This document shows positions 8,555-16,170 of a stretch of 47,979 bases of DNA, one piece after another. Source of the DNA: Alloalcanivorax xenomutans (GTDB lineage: Bacteria; Pseudomonadota; Gammaproteobacteria; Pseudomonadales; Alcanivoracaceae); contig NZ_OBMO01000028.1 in the NCBI RefSeq assembly GCF_900217905.1, positions 1 through 47,979 on the forward strand, read 5' to 3'. Position 1 is the stretch's first letter. Each line of letters begins with the position of its first letter. The notes below the pieces were generated by a model, which searched no databases, was not told where the DNA came from, and was given only the letters and a program-made list of their open reading frames with translations. The position numbers and the translations under genes are program-made.

Positions 8555-9781
8555 ATGGCCCAGCGTTTGCGCCACACCCTAGTCCTGGAACCCGGTTTCG
8601 GGCCGCCGTCCCCCTATGCCTGGAGCGGACTGCCGGAATCACCGGAGACCACGGAACGGGTTGCCCACCGTCTTGGCCTGCATGGCGAAGGCGGCTTGCT
8701 GGTGCCCGACCGGGGCTATGGCCATCGCCTCAAGTCCGTGCTGAGCCGGCGTTCCCTGGTGCGGCGGGGTCTCCGCCATGGCGAACTGGAGGTCTTGTCG
8801 CGGGTGGCGGCGCTGCTGGTCAACGAGCATACCGGCAACATCCAGGTGCTGGACCGGGAGCAACGTCCGCTGGACCCCCAGGCGTTAATGCTGTTGTTAC
8901 GGGTGGATCCGGACGGGGTTCGTCAGTCGGTGGATGAGCAGATCCAGCAGCACCAGCAACGACTGGAAGGGTTGGTGACCTTGCACCATTGCACTCCCGC
9001 CCCCGGGGAGCAGCCGCTGCTTTCTCCAATGGCGGCGGAGGAACCGGAGCCGGCCATGTTGCCGTTCCGGGCCGGGCTCTGGGAGCGGTTCCTGGCGCTT
9101 TGGTCGGCGCGCCGGCGGGCTTGTCTGGCAAGTCGGCGGCGGCAGTGGCAGGAACAGCAACAGCAGGTGCGGCTGGCCTGGTTGCAGCGCCTGCATCGAC
9201 ACGCTGGCCAGTTCGAGCGGCTCAGGCGGCTGTATCAGGCGGCCCGGCAGGGGCAGCGCCAGGCCCTGGAAGGCGTGCTGGCCCATCGGTTGTCCATGGT
9301 GCCCTGGCCGCGGGTGACTCAGGTGGCGTTCCAACTCAGCGATGATCTGCGCGGCCTGACCCTGGAAGTGGATGTGCCGGATCCGGCGCTGTTCCCCTAT
9401 ACCAAACTGCGTCCGCACCCGCGTGGCGCCGGGGTATTGGTGACCTGGCTGTCCGACGGTGCCCGGCGGTGCCTGCACCGCGAGCACGCTCATGCCACCG
9501 GGGTGCGCTTGATCGGTGAAGCGCTGGCGGCGATTCCGCAGGTGCATTGGCTGGTGCTCTCCGCCCATGGCCGGGGCCGTGCCGGTGATCCGGTGCGCGG
9601 CCACTATCTCTACAGCGTTCGAGTGGAGCGTGGCGGCTGGCGCGGGCTGGTGTTCGAAGAGTTTTCAAGCCACCCGCCGGAGCGCATTTTGTCCGGTTTC
9701 GAGTATCGGCAAACCCTGGATGGCCAGGGCAACTGGCGGCCGGTACAGCCCTTTTCCACCCAGCCCCCCGGAGCACTTTAA
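8555..9781 (+). CDS. Hypothetical protein, 408 aa, unrecognised
   Basis: I chose the ATG at 8555 because AGAGGTAA lies 4 nt before it and upstream in-frame codons have no ribosome site. The protein is soluble, with no signal peptide or membrane segment. The N-terminal half (1-150) is mixed alpha/beta. Residues about 165-240 form a Trp/Arg/Gln-rich helical, coiled-coil-like region (RRRQWQEQQQQVRLAWLQRL). The C-terminal 150 residues look like an alpha/beta domain, with HWLVLSAHGRGRAGDPVRG and YLYSVRVERGGWRGLVFEE. I do not recognise the family. Its neighbour, divergent across 380 bp, is a WYL-regulated operon, which gives it an accessory-region context. Confidence 0.7.
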   Translation: MAQRLRHTLVLEPGFGPPSPYAWSGLPESPETTERVAHRLGLHGEGGLLVPDRGYGHRLKSVLSRRSLVRRGLRHGELEVLSRVAALLVNEHTGNIQVLDREQRPLDPQALMLLLRVDPDGVRQSVDEQIQQHQQRLEGLVTLHHCTPAPGEQPLLSPMAAEEPEPAMLPFRAGLWERFLALWSARRRACLASRRRQWQEQQQQVRLAWLQRLHRHAGQFERLRRLYQAARQGQRQALEGVLAHRLSMVPWPRVTQVAFQLSDDLRGLTLEVDVPDPALFPYTKLRPHPRGAGVLVTWLSDGARRCLHREHAHATGVRLIGEALAAIPQVHWLVLSAHGRGRAGDPVRGHYLYSVRVERGGWRGLVFEEFSSHPPERILSGFEYRQTLDGQGNWRPVQPFSTQPPGAL

Positions 9782-9898
9782 CCCCCGTTGACAATATCGC
9801 TACATTCCTGCGCCGGCTGACGTAGTACAACCGTACCAGATACCCACATGAAAATGAGGGGTAAGGATCCAGAACAACAATATTCAGGGGATCTGCTT

Positions 9899-12868
9899 AT
9901 GTGCGAGCGAGGAATCGGTTGGCTGTCCTTGTGTTTGCTGTTGGGCGTGCTGGCGGGCTGCGGTGGTTCGGGCGGCTCGGACTCTGGTGGCGATAATCCT
10001 GGTGGCGAGAACCCGGGAGGTGAAGTGCCGGATCCGGAAGGCCAGGGCCGGGTGTTCACGGTAGCGCCGGGCGAGGACGCCACCCAGAGTATGGTGGACG
10101 CCATGATTCAGCTGAAGCCGAAGGACGTGCTGCAATTCGAATGTGGTTTCTTCGAGCTGGATCAGGGGCTGCTGATTCAGGCCACGGAAGACGTCACCAT
10201 CCAGGGCTGCGGCAAGGATAAAACCGTGCTGTCATTCCGCGACAGCGTCAACGTCACCGGCCTGGAAGCACTCAATGTGCGCGGCATCACGGTGAAGGAT
10301 CTGACTATTCTCGACTCCCCCGGTGACGCCTTTAAACTCAAGGGCGTGAAATGGGGCACCCTGAGCAAAGTGCGCGCGATCTGGTCCGGCGGCGGCGAAC
10401 CCATCACCGCGGCCAATTATAGTGGGCGCCTGCAGGTGGCCTGCACCGCGCCGCCACTCAACGAGGGCGACCCGGCGCCGGATTATGTGCCCAGTTCCAG
10501 CAGCGGCCGTTATGGCATTTACCCGGTGGAGTCGGAATACATCCTGGTGGAGGACTCGGAATCCATTGGCGCCTCCGATGCCGGCATCTACGTGGGACAG
10601 ACCGACACCACCATTATTCGTAACAGTCGCGCCGCCTATAACGTCATGGGGTTCGAGATCGAGAACGTGCGCGGCGGTGAATACGACAACAATATCGCCG
10701 AATGCAACACCGGTGGCTTCCTCATCTACGATCTGGAGAACATCACCCGCTACGGCGACACCTCGGTGATGGTCAACAACGTGGCCCGCAACAACAACAC
10801 CTACAACTTCGCCCACAGCGGCCTGGTATCCATGGTGCCGCGTGGGGTGGGGTTCATCACCCTGGGCTACGACAATATCGAGGTTTACGACAACCTCTTC
10901 GAGGATCACAGCACCGCCGCCATCCTCTACATCAGCTATGAACTGATCGACGGTCCAGGGCAAACCGCCGACAAGAAGCTGGATCCTTATACCGAAGGGC
11001 TGCACATCCACGACAATGTTATCCGTAACTCCGGTTACAGCCTGCCACCGCCGGATCTGGAGGCGGCCGCGAACGGTGACATCCAGACTTTGCTGCCGAT
11101 GATGATCGGCCTGAAAAATCTGCCCACCATCAATGATCCTTCCGAGTTGCTCGGCAGTCTGGACAATCTGTTTAATCTCGGCCGCGGCGCGCACATCATC
11201 TGGGATGGTTTACTCGATGACCTGGACGCGGACTGCCCCTATCCGGTGGACGCCAACGGTGATCCGGTGCCCGCCGATGCAAACGGTAAACCGATCCACA
11301 CCAACCAGCATCCCAATCCGTCCTGCCACTACAACGCCTATAAGTTCGACGATCAGGGGCAGCGAAAACTGCCGCAGTGGGGCTCGTGCATTCATGACAA
11401 CCAATTCGATGAAGACAGCGTGCCGTATCTGAATTTCCACGGTACCGATGGGCTCGAAGTGGTGATGGCTCTGGCCGAGCAGGATCTGTCTCTCCTTGAT
11501 CCCGCTGAGCTGCTGGAGGTCATCCAGGGCCTGTTGAATCTGCCCAGCGATCGCAAGCTGAAGGATCACGACTGCCAGGCCCGTTTCGGCAAGCTGCTGG
11601 CGCCGCTGCCGAGGGTGACGATTCCGCCGTTCGAACCCAGCGGCGAGCACGATCCGGCGGTGTCCGAGGAATACGTGAAATTCCTGTGCGAAGCGGAAAC
11701 CGCCCAGAACGCCATCAATCGTCCGGCTCTGGCGGTGGACTGTCCGCGTCTGGATCAATACAACCTGTTCGCCGATCCGGCGGATCCGCGCAGCCTGCCC
11801 CATGAAGGGGGCGTGCCCTTTGTCCTTAACACCAAGCTGTTTTCCGACTACGCCACCAAGTACCGGGTGGCCTTTATTCCGCCCGGAGAACAGGCGGTGT
11901 ATCAGGACGGTCGGGACGGCGCCAACTCGAACGGCGCCATTGAGTTCCCGTTGGGGACGGTATTGGCGAAAACCTTCGCCTTCACCGACGAGGAGCAGGG
12001 CACCGAGCAACTGGTGGAGACCCGCCTGCTGATCAAACGGGAAAACAGCAGTGGCAATGCTTACTGGGCCGGCTTGCCGTACATCTGGGATGAGGATGGC
12101 GTGGCCCGGCTGGCCATGGGTGGCGGCGCCCGGGCGGTGAGCTGGCATTACCGTGACGTGGACAGTGGCGCGGTGATCAGTGGCGACACCGAGCGCTACA
12201 ACATTCCCAATGCCAACCAGTGCATCACCTGCCATGGCAATGACGATCAGGCCACCGGCAGTCCGCCCATCGGTCCCAAGCCGCGTAACCTGAATCTGGC
12301 CTACCGGCCGGAAAGCACCTTCATGGGGGAGCAGGGACAAGGCGGCTTCCCGCGCGTGAATCAATTGCAGTACTGGGTGGAGCAGGGCCTGCTGGCCGGC
12401 GCGCCGCAATTGCAGATCGATAGCCGTGGCGTGGCCACCAACGTGCCTCGTTTGCCGCATTGGAACGTGGCCGGCGACGGCGGCGAAGCAGCCCATTCCC
12501 CGGCGGATATCGAGCAGCGGCTGCGGGCCTATATGGAAGTCAATTGCCAGCACTGCCACAACGACAAGGGTGCCGCTTCCAACACCGGCTATTACCTGGA
12601 CCACTTCCGCGACGTGGATGCCGGCTACGGTATTTGCAAGAAACCCACCGCCACCGGCGGCGGCTCCTGCGGCCGGCAGCATGTCGTGGTGCCCGGTAAC
12701 AGCGAGGCCTCCATCGTCACCTGCCGGATGGAAGCGGAACACGATCCGCAACGGATGATGCCGCCGATCGCGCGCAGTGTGGCCGACGACGAGGCGGTGG
12801 CCTTGCTGCGGCAGTGGATTGATACCGTGGTGGATGACAGCTACACCAACGCAGGGGCCTGCCAGTAG
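9899..12868 (+). CDS. Lipoprotein: parallel beta-helix fused to diheme cytochrome c
   Basis: This 989-residue exported protein starts at ATG 9899, where AGGGG precedes it and a lipoprotein signal peptide follows immediately (hydrophobic run, lipobox LAGC with Cys21). A Gly/Ser/Asp-rich linker follows. Residues about 55-600 form a right-handed parallel beta-helix with repeated N/D-rich turns (IRNSRAAYNVMGFEIENVRGG, YDNNIAECNTGGFLIYDL). The last 350 residues look like an SO2930-type diheme cytochrome c, with CITCH at 775-779, CQHCH at 883-887 and a distal MMPPI. As I recall, these two families (TIGR03805/TIGR03806) normally occur as two adjacent genes; here they are one chain. It probably sits on the outer or inner membrane facing the periplasm. 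The substrate is unknown. Confidence 0.85.
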   Translation: MCERGIGWLSLCLLLGVLAGCGGSGGSDSGGDNPGGENPGGEVPDPEGQGRVFTVAPGEDATQSMVDAMIQLKPKDVLQFECGFFELDQGLLIQATEDVTIQGCGKDKTVLSFRDSVNVTGLEALNVRGITVKDLTILDSPGDAFKLKGVKWGTLSKVRAIWSGGGEPITAANYSGRLQVACTAPPLNEGDPAPDYVPSSSSGRYGIYPVESEYILVEDSESIGASDAGIYVGQTDTTIIRNSRAAYNVMGFEIENVRGGEYDNNIAECNTGGFLIYDLENITRYGDTSVMVNNVARNNNTYNFAHSGLVSMVPRGVGFITLGYDNIEVYDNLFEDHSTAAILYISYELIDGPGQTADKKLDPYTEGLHIHDNVIRNSGYSLPPPDLEAAANGDIQTLLPMMIGLKNLPTINDPSELLGSLDNLFNLGRGAHIIWDGLLDDLDADCPYPVDANGDPVPADANGKPIHTNQHPNPSCHYNAYKFDDQGQRKLPQWGSCIHDNQFDEDSVPYLNFHGTDGLEVVMALAEQDLSLLDPAELLEVIQGLLNLPSDRKLKDHDCQARFGKLLAPLPRVTIPPFEPSGEHDPAVSEEYVKFLCEAETAQNAINRPALAVDCPRLDQYNLFADPADPRSLPHEGGVPFVLNTKLFSDYATKYRVAFIPPGEQAVYQDGRDGANSNGAIEFPLGTVLAKTFAFTDEEQGTEQLVETRLLIKRENSSGNAYWAGLPYIWDEDGVARLAMGGGARAVSWHYRDVDSGAVISGDTERYNIPNANQCITCHGNDDQATGSPPIGPKPRNLNLAYRPESTFMGEQGQGGFPRVNQLQYWVEQGLLAGAPQLQIDSRGVATNVPRLPHWNVAGDGGEAAHSPADIEQRLRAYMEVNCQHCHNDKGAASNTGYYLDHFRDVDAGYGICKKPTATGGGSCGRQHVVVPGNSEASIVTCRMEAEHDPQRMMPPIARSVADDEAVALLRQWIDTVVDDSYTNAGACQ

Positions 12869-12897
12869 AGAAGAGGCGGTGCCCTCCATTATGGGCA

Positions 12898-12922
12898 GCA
12901 GAGCGGCGTTACGCCGCTCTGC
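12898..12922 (+). terminator. Strong hairpin after the cytochrome gene
   Basis: GCAGAGCGGCG-TTA-CGCCGCTCTGC is a perfect 11-bp stem 30 bp after the stop codon. The T tract is poor (CTTCGTAG), so it may be a weak terminator or an mRNA-protecting hairpin. The CTTCGTAG after it is shared with the dispersed repeats near 314, 6146 and 23141. Confidence 0.6.
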
Positions 12923-13051
12923 TTCGTAGCCCCTTCTGTGCCAGCGGTCCTCTCCATACAGAAAAGGGCTGAGATCGGGTTCAACGGTTACCGTTCCGTC
13001 ACATTGAGTCTCTATCCTTCCTTCTTCCTGGATTTTGAGTAAGGGGAAAGA

Positions 13052-14704
13052 ATGAAATGGCTCGATGACATGACGGTGAAGCGCAGCTGGGACTGGGTGC
13101 TGCTTGGCTTCAGCGTGATGATTCTGGTGCTTGGTGGGGTGAGCCTGTACGCCTCCCATTTCAGCCGCCAGGCATTCGGTACCCTGGAGCAGATTCACGT
13201 CCGCCAGACCAGCGCCCTGAACCGCACCTACATTGATCTGCTACAGGCCCAGGTGGCCATGGATCGGGCAGCAGAACTGATCCGGGTGCCGTCCTTCGAT
13301 GAACCGGAGCCGGTGATCGACGAGGCCGAGTCCTTGATGAAGGACGCTCGTCAGGCGTTCCAGCGCTTTTTGGAAATCCCCCCGCAACCGCAACAGCAGG
13401 AGGCCATCGATGCGTTGTCGGAGCAGTTGTACGCGTTGCTCAATGTTGGCCTGAGTCTGCAATTGACGGTGCTCAAGGAAGGGGATTTCGCCAGTTATCG
13501 CTCCGGTCGCGGTCGGGTCAGCGACATGAATTACGCTTTCGCCACTGGCGCGGACGCTTTTCTGGAAGCTTCGGAGGAGAGCGCCCGGCGTCTCACCGAA
13601 GGTTTCGAAGGACTGGTGCGACAGGGCGTGGCGGTGTTGGCGGTGACCGTGGCGGCGGCGCTGCTGCTGGTTTTGCTGGTGCGCTGGGGCGTGACAGTGA
13701 ACGTGATCCGGCCGCTGCAGCGTTTATTGACGCATTTCGAGCGCATTGCCGAAGGGGATTTGTCCGCCCGTCTGGAACGTCGTGGCGGTAACGAAATCGG
13801 CCAGTTGTACTCCGGCCTGAGCGCGTTGCAATCGGGATTGGCCAATATCGTGGAGCGGGTGCGCAAAAGTTGCGAGACGCTGCACCGGGGCAGCGCCGGT
13901 ATTGCCAACGGCACCGGCAATCTGTCCTCCCGCTTCGAGCAACTGGCCACGTCATTGGAAGAGACCGCCTCCAGCATGGAACAGCTTACCGCCACGGTGC
14001 GGCGCAATGAGGACCACGCCCGCCAGGGGCATGGCCTGGTCCGCGATGCGCACCGGGTGGCTTCGGAGGGTAGCGAGGTGATGGGCGCGGCGGTGAATCG
14101 CATGGAGCGTTTGCGCGCCGCCGCCGGGCAGATCGCTGAAACCACCAGCGCGATCCAGGGGATTGCCTTGCAGACCAGTATTCTGGCGCTTAACGCCTCG
14201 GTGGAGGCGGCCCGGGCCGGGGAAGAGGGCAGCGGTTTCGCGGTGGTGGCCAAGGAGGTGCGGGATCTGGCGCGGCGCAGCGCCACTCTGGCCAAGGACA
14301 TCGAAACCCGTATGGAGCAAGCCCTAGTGGAAGTGGACGACGGTGTGGCTCTGGTGGGCAAAGCGGGAGGCACCATGGAGCACATTGTCGAGGCGGTGAC
14401 GCGGGTCACCACCATCATGGATGACGTGGCCGTGGCTTCCACTGAACAGGCTCGGGGGATCGAGCAGATCGGCGAAGCGGTGGCGCAGATGGATCAGGTC
14501 ACCCAGCAGAACGTTTCGGTGGTGGCCCGCGCCGCTGACCACGCGGACCATCTGCGCCGCCAGGCGGATGAGCTGATGGCGGCGGTGGCGTCCTTCACCC
14601 TGACGTCCGACGGCCCGGCGTCACCCCCGGGCGAGCTGGAGCAGCCGCGCCTCGGTGTCCGCCCAGCTCAGGCACGCATCGGTAACGGAAACGCCGTAGC
14701 GTAG
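13052..14704 (+). CDS. Methyl-accepting chemotaxis protein
   Basis: This 550-residue inner-membrane chemoreceptor has TM1 at about residues 15-34 and a periplasmic four-helix-bundle-type sensor at about 35-190 that lacks cysteines or obvious metal ligands. TM2 lies at about 191-212 and a HAMP domain at about 213-265. The long cytoplasmic coiled coil has the conserved hairpin tip IALQTSILALNASVEAARAGEEGSGFAVVAKEVRDLA (about 370-406), where CheA and CheW bind. No C-terminal NWETF-type CheR/CheB docking pentapeptide is present. The ligand is unknown. GGGGAAAG precedes the ATG. Its 3' end overlaps the convergent DAHP synthase gene by 84 bp. A 13-bp palindrome, AACGGTTACCGTT (12983-12995), lies in the leader. 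Confidence 0.93.
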   Translation: MKWLDDMTVKRSWDWVLLGFSVMILVLGGVSLYASHFSRQAFGTLEQIHVRQTSALNRTYIDLLQAQVAMDRAAELIRVPSFDEPEPVIDEAESLMKDARQAFQRFLEIPPQPQQQEAIDALSEQLYALLNVGLSLQLTVLKEGDFASYRSGRGRVSDMNYAFATGADAFLEASEESARRLTEGFEGLVRQGVAVLAVTVAAALLLVLLVRWGVTVNVIRPLQRLLTHFERIAEGDLSARLERRGGNEIGQLYSGLSALQSGLANIVERVRKSCETLHRGSAGIANGTGNLSSRFEQLATSLEETASSMEQLTATVRRNEDHARQGHGLVRDAHRVASEGSEVMGAAVNRMERLRAAAGQIAETTSAIQGIALQTSILALNASVEAARAGEEGSGFAVVAKEVRDLARRSATLAKDIETRMEQALVEVDDGVALVGKAGGTMEHIVEAVTRVTTIMDDVAVASTEQARGIEQIGEAVAQMDQVTQQNVSVVARAADHADHLRRQADELMAAVASFTLTSDGPASPPGELEQPRLGVRPAQARIGNGNAVA

Positions 14705-15676
14705 CGATTCGGAAAGGGGTTGGTTGCCGCCGTTGAGGTGGCTTTCCAGCATCACCCCGACCACCGTGCTGTCACCCTGGCGCCGCTGGCGCAGCACCTC
14801 TTCCAGCACCAGCGGCTGGCGGGCCGGGTCCTTGCCGCTGTTGGCATGGCTGCAATCGACCACCAGGCGTGGATTGAGGCCGGCGCTTTCAAGGGCGTTA
14901 CGGGCGGCCAGTACCTGTTCTTCCTGGTAGTTGGGGCCCTGATGGCCGCCGCGCAGCACCAGGTGCGTATCGGCATTGCCCGGTGTTTGCACCAGGGCCG
15001 GATGGCCGTGATCGTCCAGCCCCAGGTGGGTGTGGCCGTGGGCGGCGGCGCCCATGGCGTCGCGGGCCACGGTGACGCTGCCGTCGGTACCGTTCTTGAA
15101 GCCCACCGGCAGCGGCAGGCCGCTGACCATTTCCCGGTGGATCTGTGATTCGGTGGTGCGCGCGCCGATCGCCGCCCAGGCCAGCAGATCGCTCAGGTAG
15201 GAGGCGGCCAGCGGGTTCAACAACTCCGTGGCCAGTGGCAGACCGAGCCACGCCAGGTCGCGCAGCAGCTCCCGGGACAGACGCAGCCCCGTGGCCAGGT
15301 CGTGGCGGCCATCCAGATGCGGATCATAGAGCAACCCTTTCCATCCCACCGTGGTGCGTGGCTTCTCCACGTAAGCGCGCATGACCAGCAGCAATGAATC
15401 GCTCACCTGCTCGGCGAGGCCGGCCAGCCGCTGGCCGTATTCGAGAGCGGATTCGGGATCGTGCAGGGAGCAGGGGCCGGTGATCACCAGCAGGCGATCA
15501 TCCTCGCCGTTGAGGATGGCGCGGACTGCCTGGCGTTGCTGGCGGATGCGAGTCTGCAACCCGGTTTCCAGGGGCAGCGCCTCACGCAGGGCGACAGGGC
15601 TGGGCAGACGTTGGTGGCGGGTTTCCTGGTCCTGGGCTTCGCCGGTTTCGGCCAGGGTGGCGACGGAGGCGTTCAT
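14621..15676 (-). CDS. 3-deoxy-7-phosphoheptulonate (DAHP) synthase, class I
   Basis: The enzyme condenses phosphoenolpyruvate with erythrose 4-phosphate, the first step of the shikimate pathway. The 351 residues match the AroF/AroG/AroH type, with GPCSLHDPESALEYGQRLA, MRAYVEKPRTTVGWKGL, GARTTESQIHREMVSGLPLPVGFKNGTDG and GVMLESHLNGGNQ. I cannot assign the feedback isozyme (Phe, Tyr or Trp), so I give no symbol. The ATG at 15676 is preferred over 15694, because AAGGAAAGG lies just before it. Two aromatic-rich leader peptides and a terminator lie upstream, pointing to attenuation by charged Tyr/Phe/Trp tRNAs. The 3' end overlaps the convergent chemoreceptor gene by 84 bp. Confidence 0.95.
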   Translation of the reverse strand: MNASVATLAETGEAQDQETRHQRLPSPVALREALPLETGLQTRIRQQRQAVRAILNGEDDRLLVITGPCSLHDPESALEYGQRLAGLAEQVSDSLLLVMRAYVEKPRTTVGWKGLLYDPHLDGRHDLATGLRLSRELLRDLAWLGLPLATELLNPLAASYLSDLLAWAAIGARTTESQIHREMVSGLPLPVGFKNGTDGSVTVARDAMGAAAHGHTHLGLDDHGHPALVQTPGNADTHLVLRGGHQGPNYQEEQVLAARNALESAGLNPRLVVDCSHANSGKDPARQPLVLEEVLRQRRQGDSTVVGVMLESHLNGGNQPLSESLRYGVSVTDACLSWADTEARLLQLARG

Positions 15677-15705
15677 AATCCTTTCCTTGAGCAATCAGGC
15701 GCCGA

Positions 15706-15822
15706 TCATCGGCGCAAGGGTGTCGATGGTGGTGTCGAGTCGTGGCGGCGGCCGGCGGTAAGGCCGGCGCCGCTAAATCGCCAGTAGCAAAACAGCGCGA
15801 AGTTACGGTAGTAGCGGTTCAT
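15706..15822 (-). CDS. Aromatic-rich leader peptide 2 of DAHP synthase
   Basis: This is a 38-codon frame with a clear ribosome site (GGAGAG, 6 nt before the ATG at 15822). It ends 29 bp before the DAHP synthase start. Its first half is MNRYYRNFALFCYWRF: seven of the first sixteen residues are Tyr, Phe or Trp. A strong hairpin (15745-15773, stem GCGGC(G)GCCGGC) and a second palindrome over its stop codon (GCGCCGATcATCGGCGC, 15699-15715) follow. Neither has a T tract, so control could be on translation of the synthase rather than on termination. Composition and position are those of a leader peptide; the function is inferred. Confidence 0.72.
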   Translation of the reverse strand: MNRYYRNFALFCYWRFSGAGLTAGRRHDSTPPSTPLRR

Positions 15823-15881
15823 GGCGTCTCTCCATCCTGTTTTCAGTAAAAAAATCCGTGAAAAATGTTATACCCGAAAAT

Positions 15882-15915
15882 GAAAAACCCCCGGTTGGGA
15901 AGCCAACCGGGGGTT
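15882..15915 (-). terminator. Intrinsic terminator/attenuator in aro leader
   Basis: On the minus strand, AACCCCCGGTTGG-CTTC-CCAACCGGGGGTT is a 13-bp perfect stem followed by a T run. It lies 47 nt after the stop codon of leader peptide 1. A competing pairing is visible: GCCAAACC (minus strand of 15920-15927) can pair with GGTTGGC (minus strand of 15902-15908) and would open the terminator stem. A further hairpin, CAGGCG...CGCCTG (15927-15951), sits just upstream. Together these look like a classical attenuator. It may also stop read-through from norB. Confidence 0.85.
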
Positions 15916-15962
15916 CAGGGGTTTGGCAGGCGTCCCGGATCCGGGCGCCTGGGCGGGTGGGC

Positions 15963-16070
15963 TCAGGCGCTCGAGCGGCTAAACCAATACCCGTAAAAAT
16001 AACCGCCACACGCCATCGCCACCGGAGTACCGGCGGTGAATGAAGCGTTGTCAGGGCGTGCGATGGTCAT
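15963..16070 (-). CDS. Aromatic-rich leader peptide 1 of DAHP synthase
   Basis: This 35-codon frame starts at ATG 16070, with GGAG 7 nt upstream. Near its end it encodes YFYGYWF, six aromatic residues out of seven, and stops soon after. The stop is followed by a hairpin (15927-15951) and a strong intrinsic terminator (15882-15915). This is the layout of trp/phe-type attenuators, where a ribosome stalled at aromatic codons lets an antiterminator form. A weak promoter candidate lies upstream on the minus strand (TTGCGG, 17 bp, TAGTCT; plus coordinates 16095-16123). The role is inferred from layout. Confidence 0.72.
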   Translation of the reverse strand: MTIARPDNASFTAGTPVAMACGGYFYGYWFSRSSA

Positions 16071-16170
16071 CGGAATCTCCAGAACAATGGACGAAGACTA
16101 ACCCAGCCCTGGCGCCACCGCAATCCCCGGAGGTAGCCCCCCGGGGACCGGCGGCGACTCAGGCATTGAT

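Noticed and set aside
8237-8575. 112-codon minus-strand frame between the WYL operon and the 408-aa gene
   Set aside because: Pro/Arg/Ser-rich, no recognisable domain, no ribosome site, overlaps the next gene's start.
15803-16009. 68-codon minus-strand frame across the aro leader
   Set aside because: Runs through the terminator hairpin and both leader frames, has no ribosome site, and competes with better-supported leader peptides.
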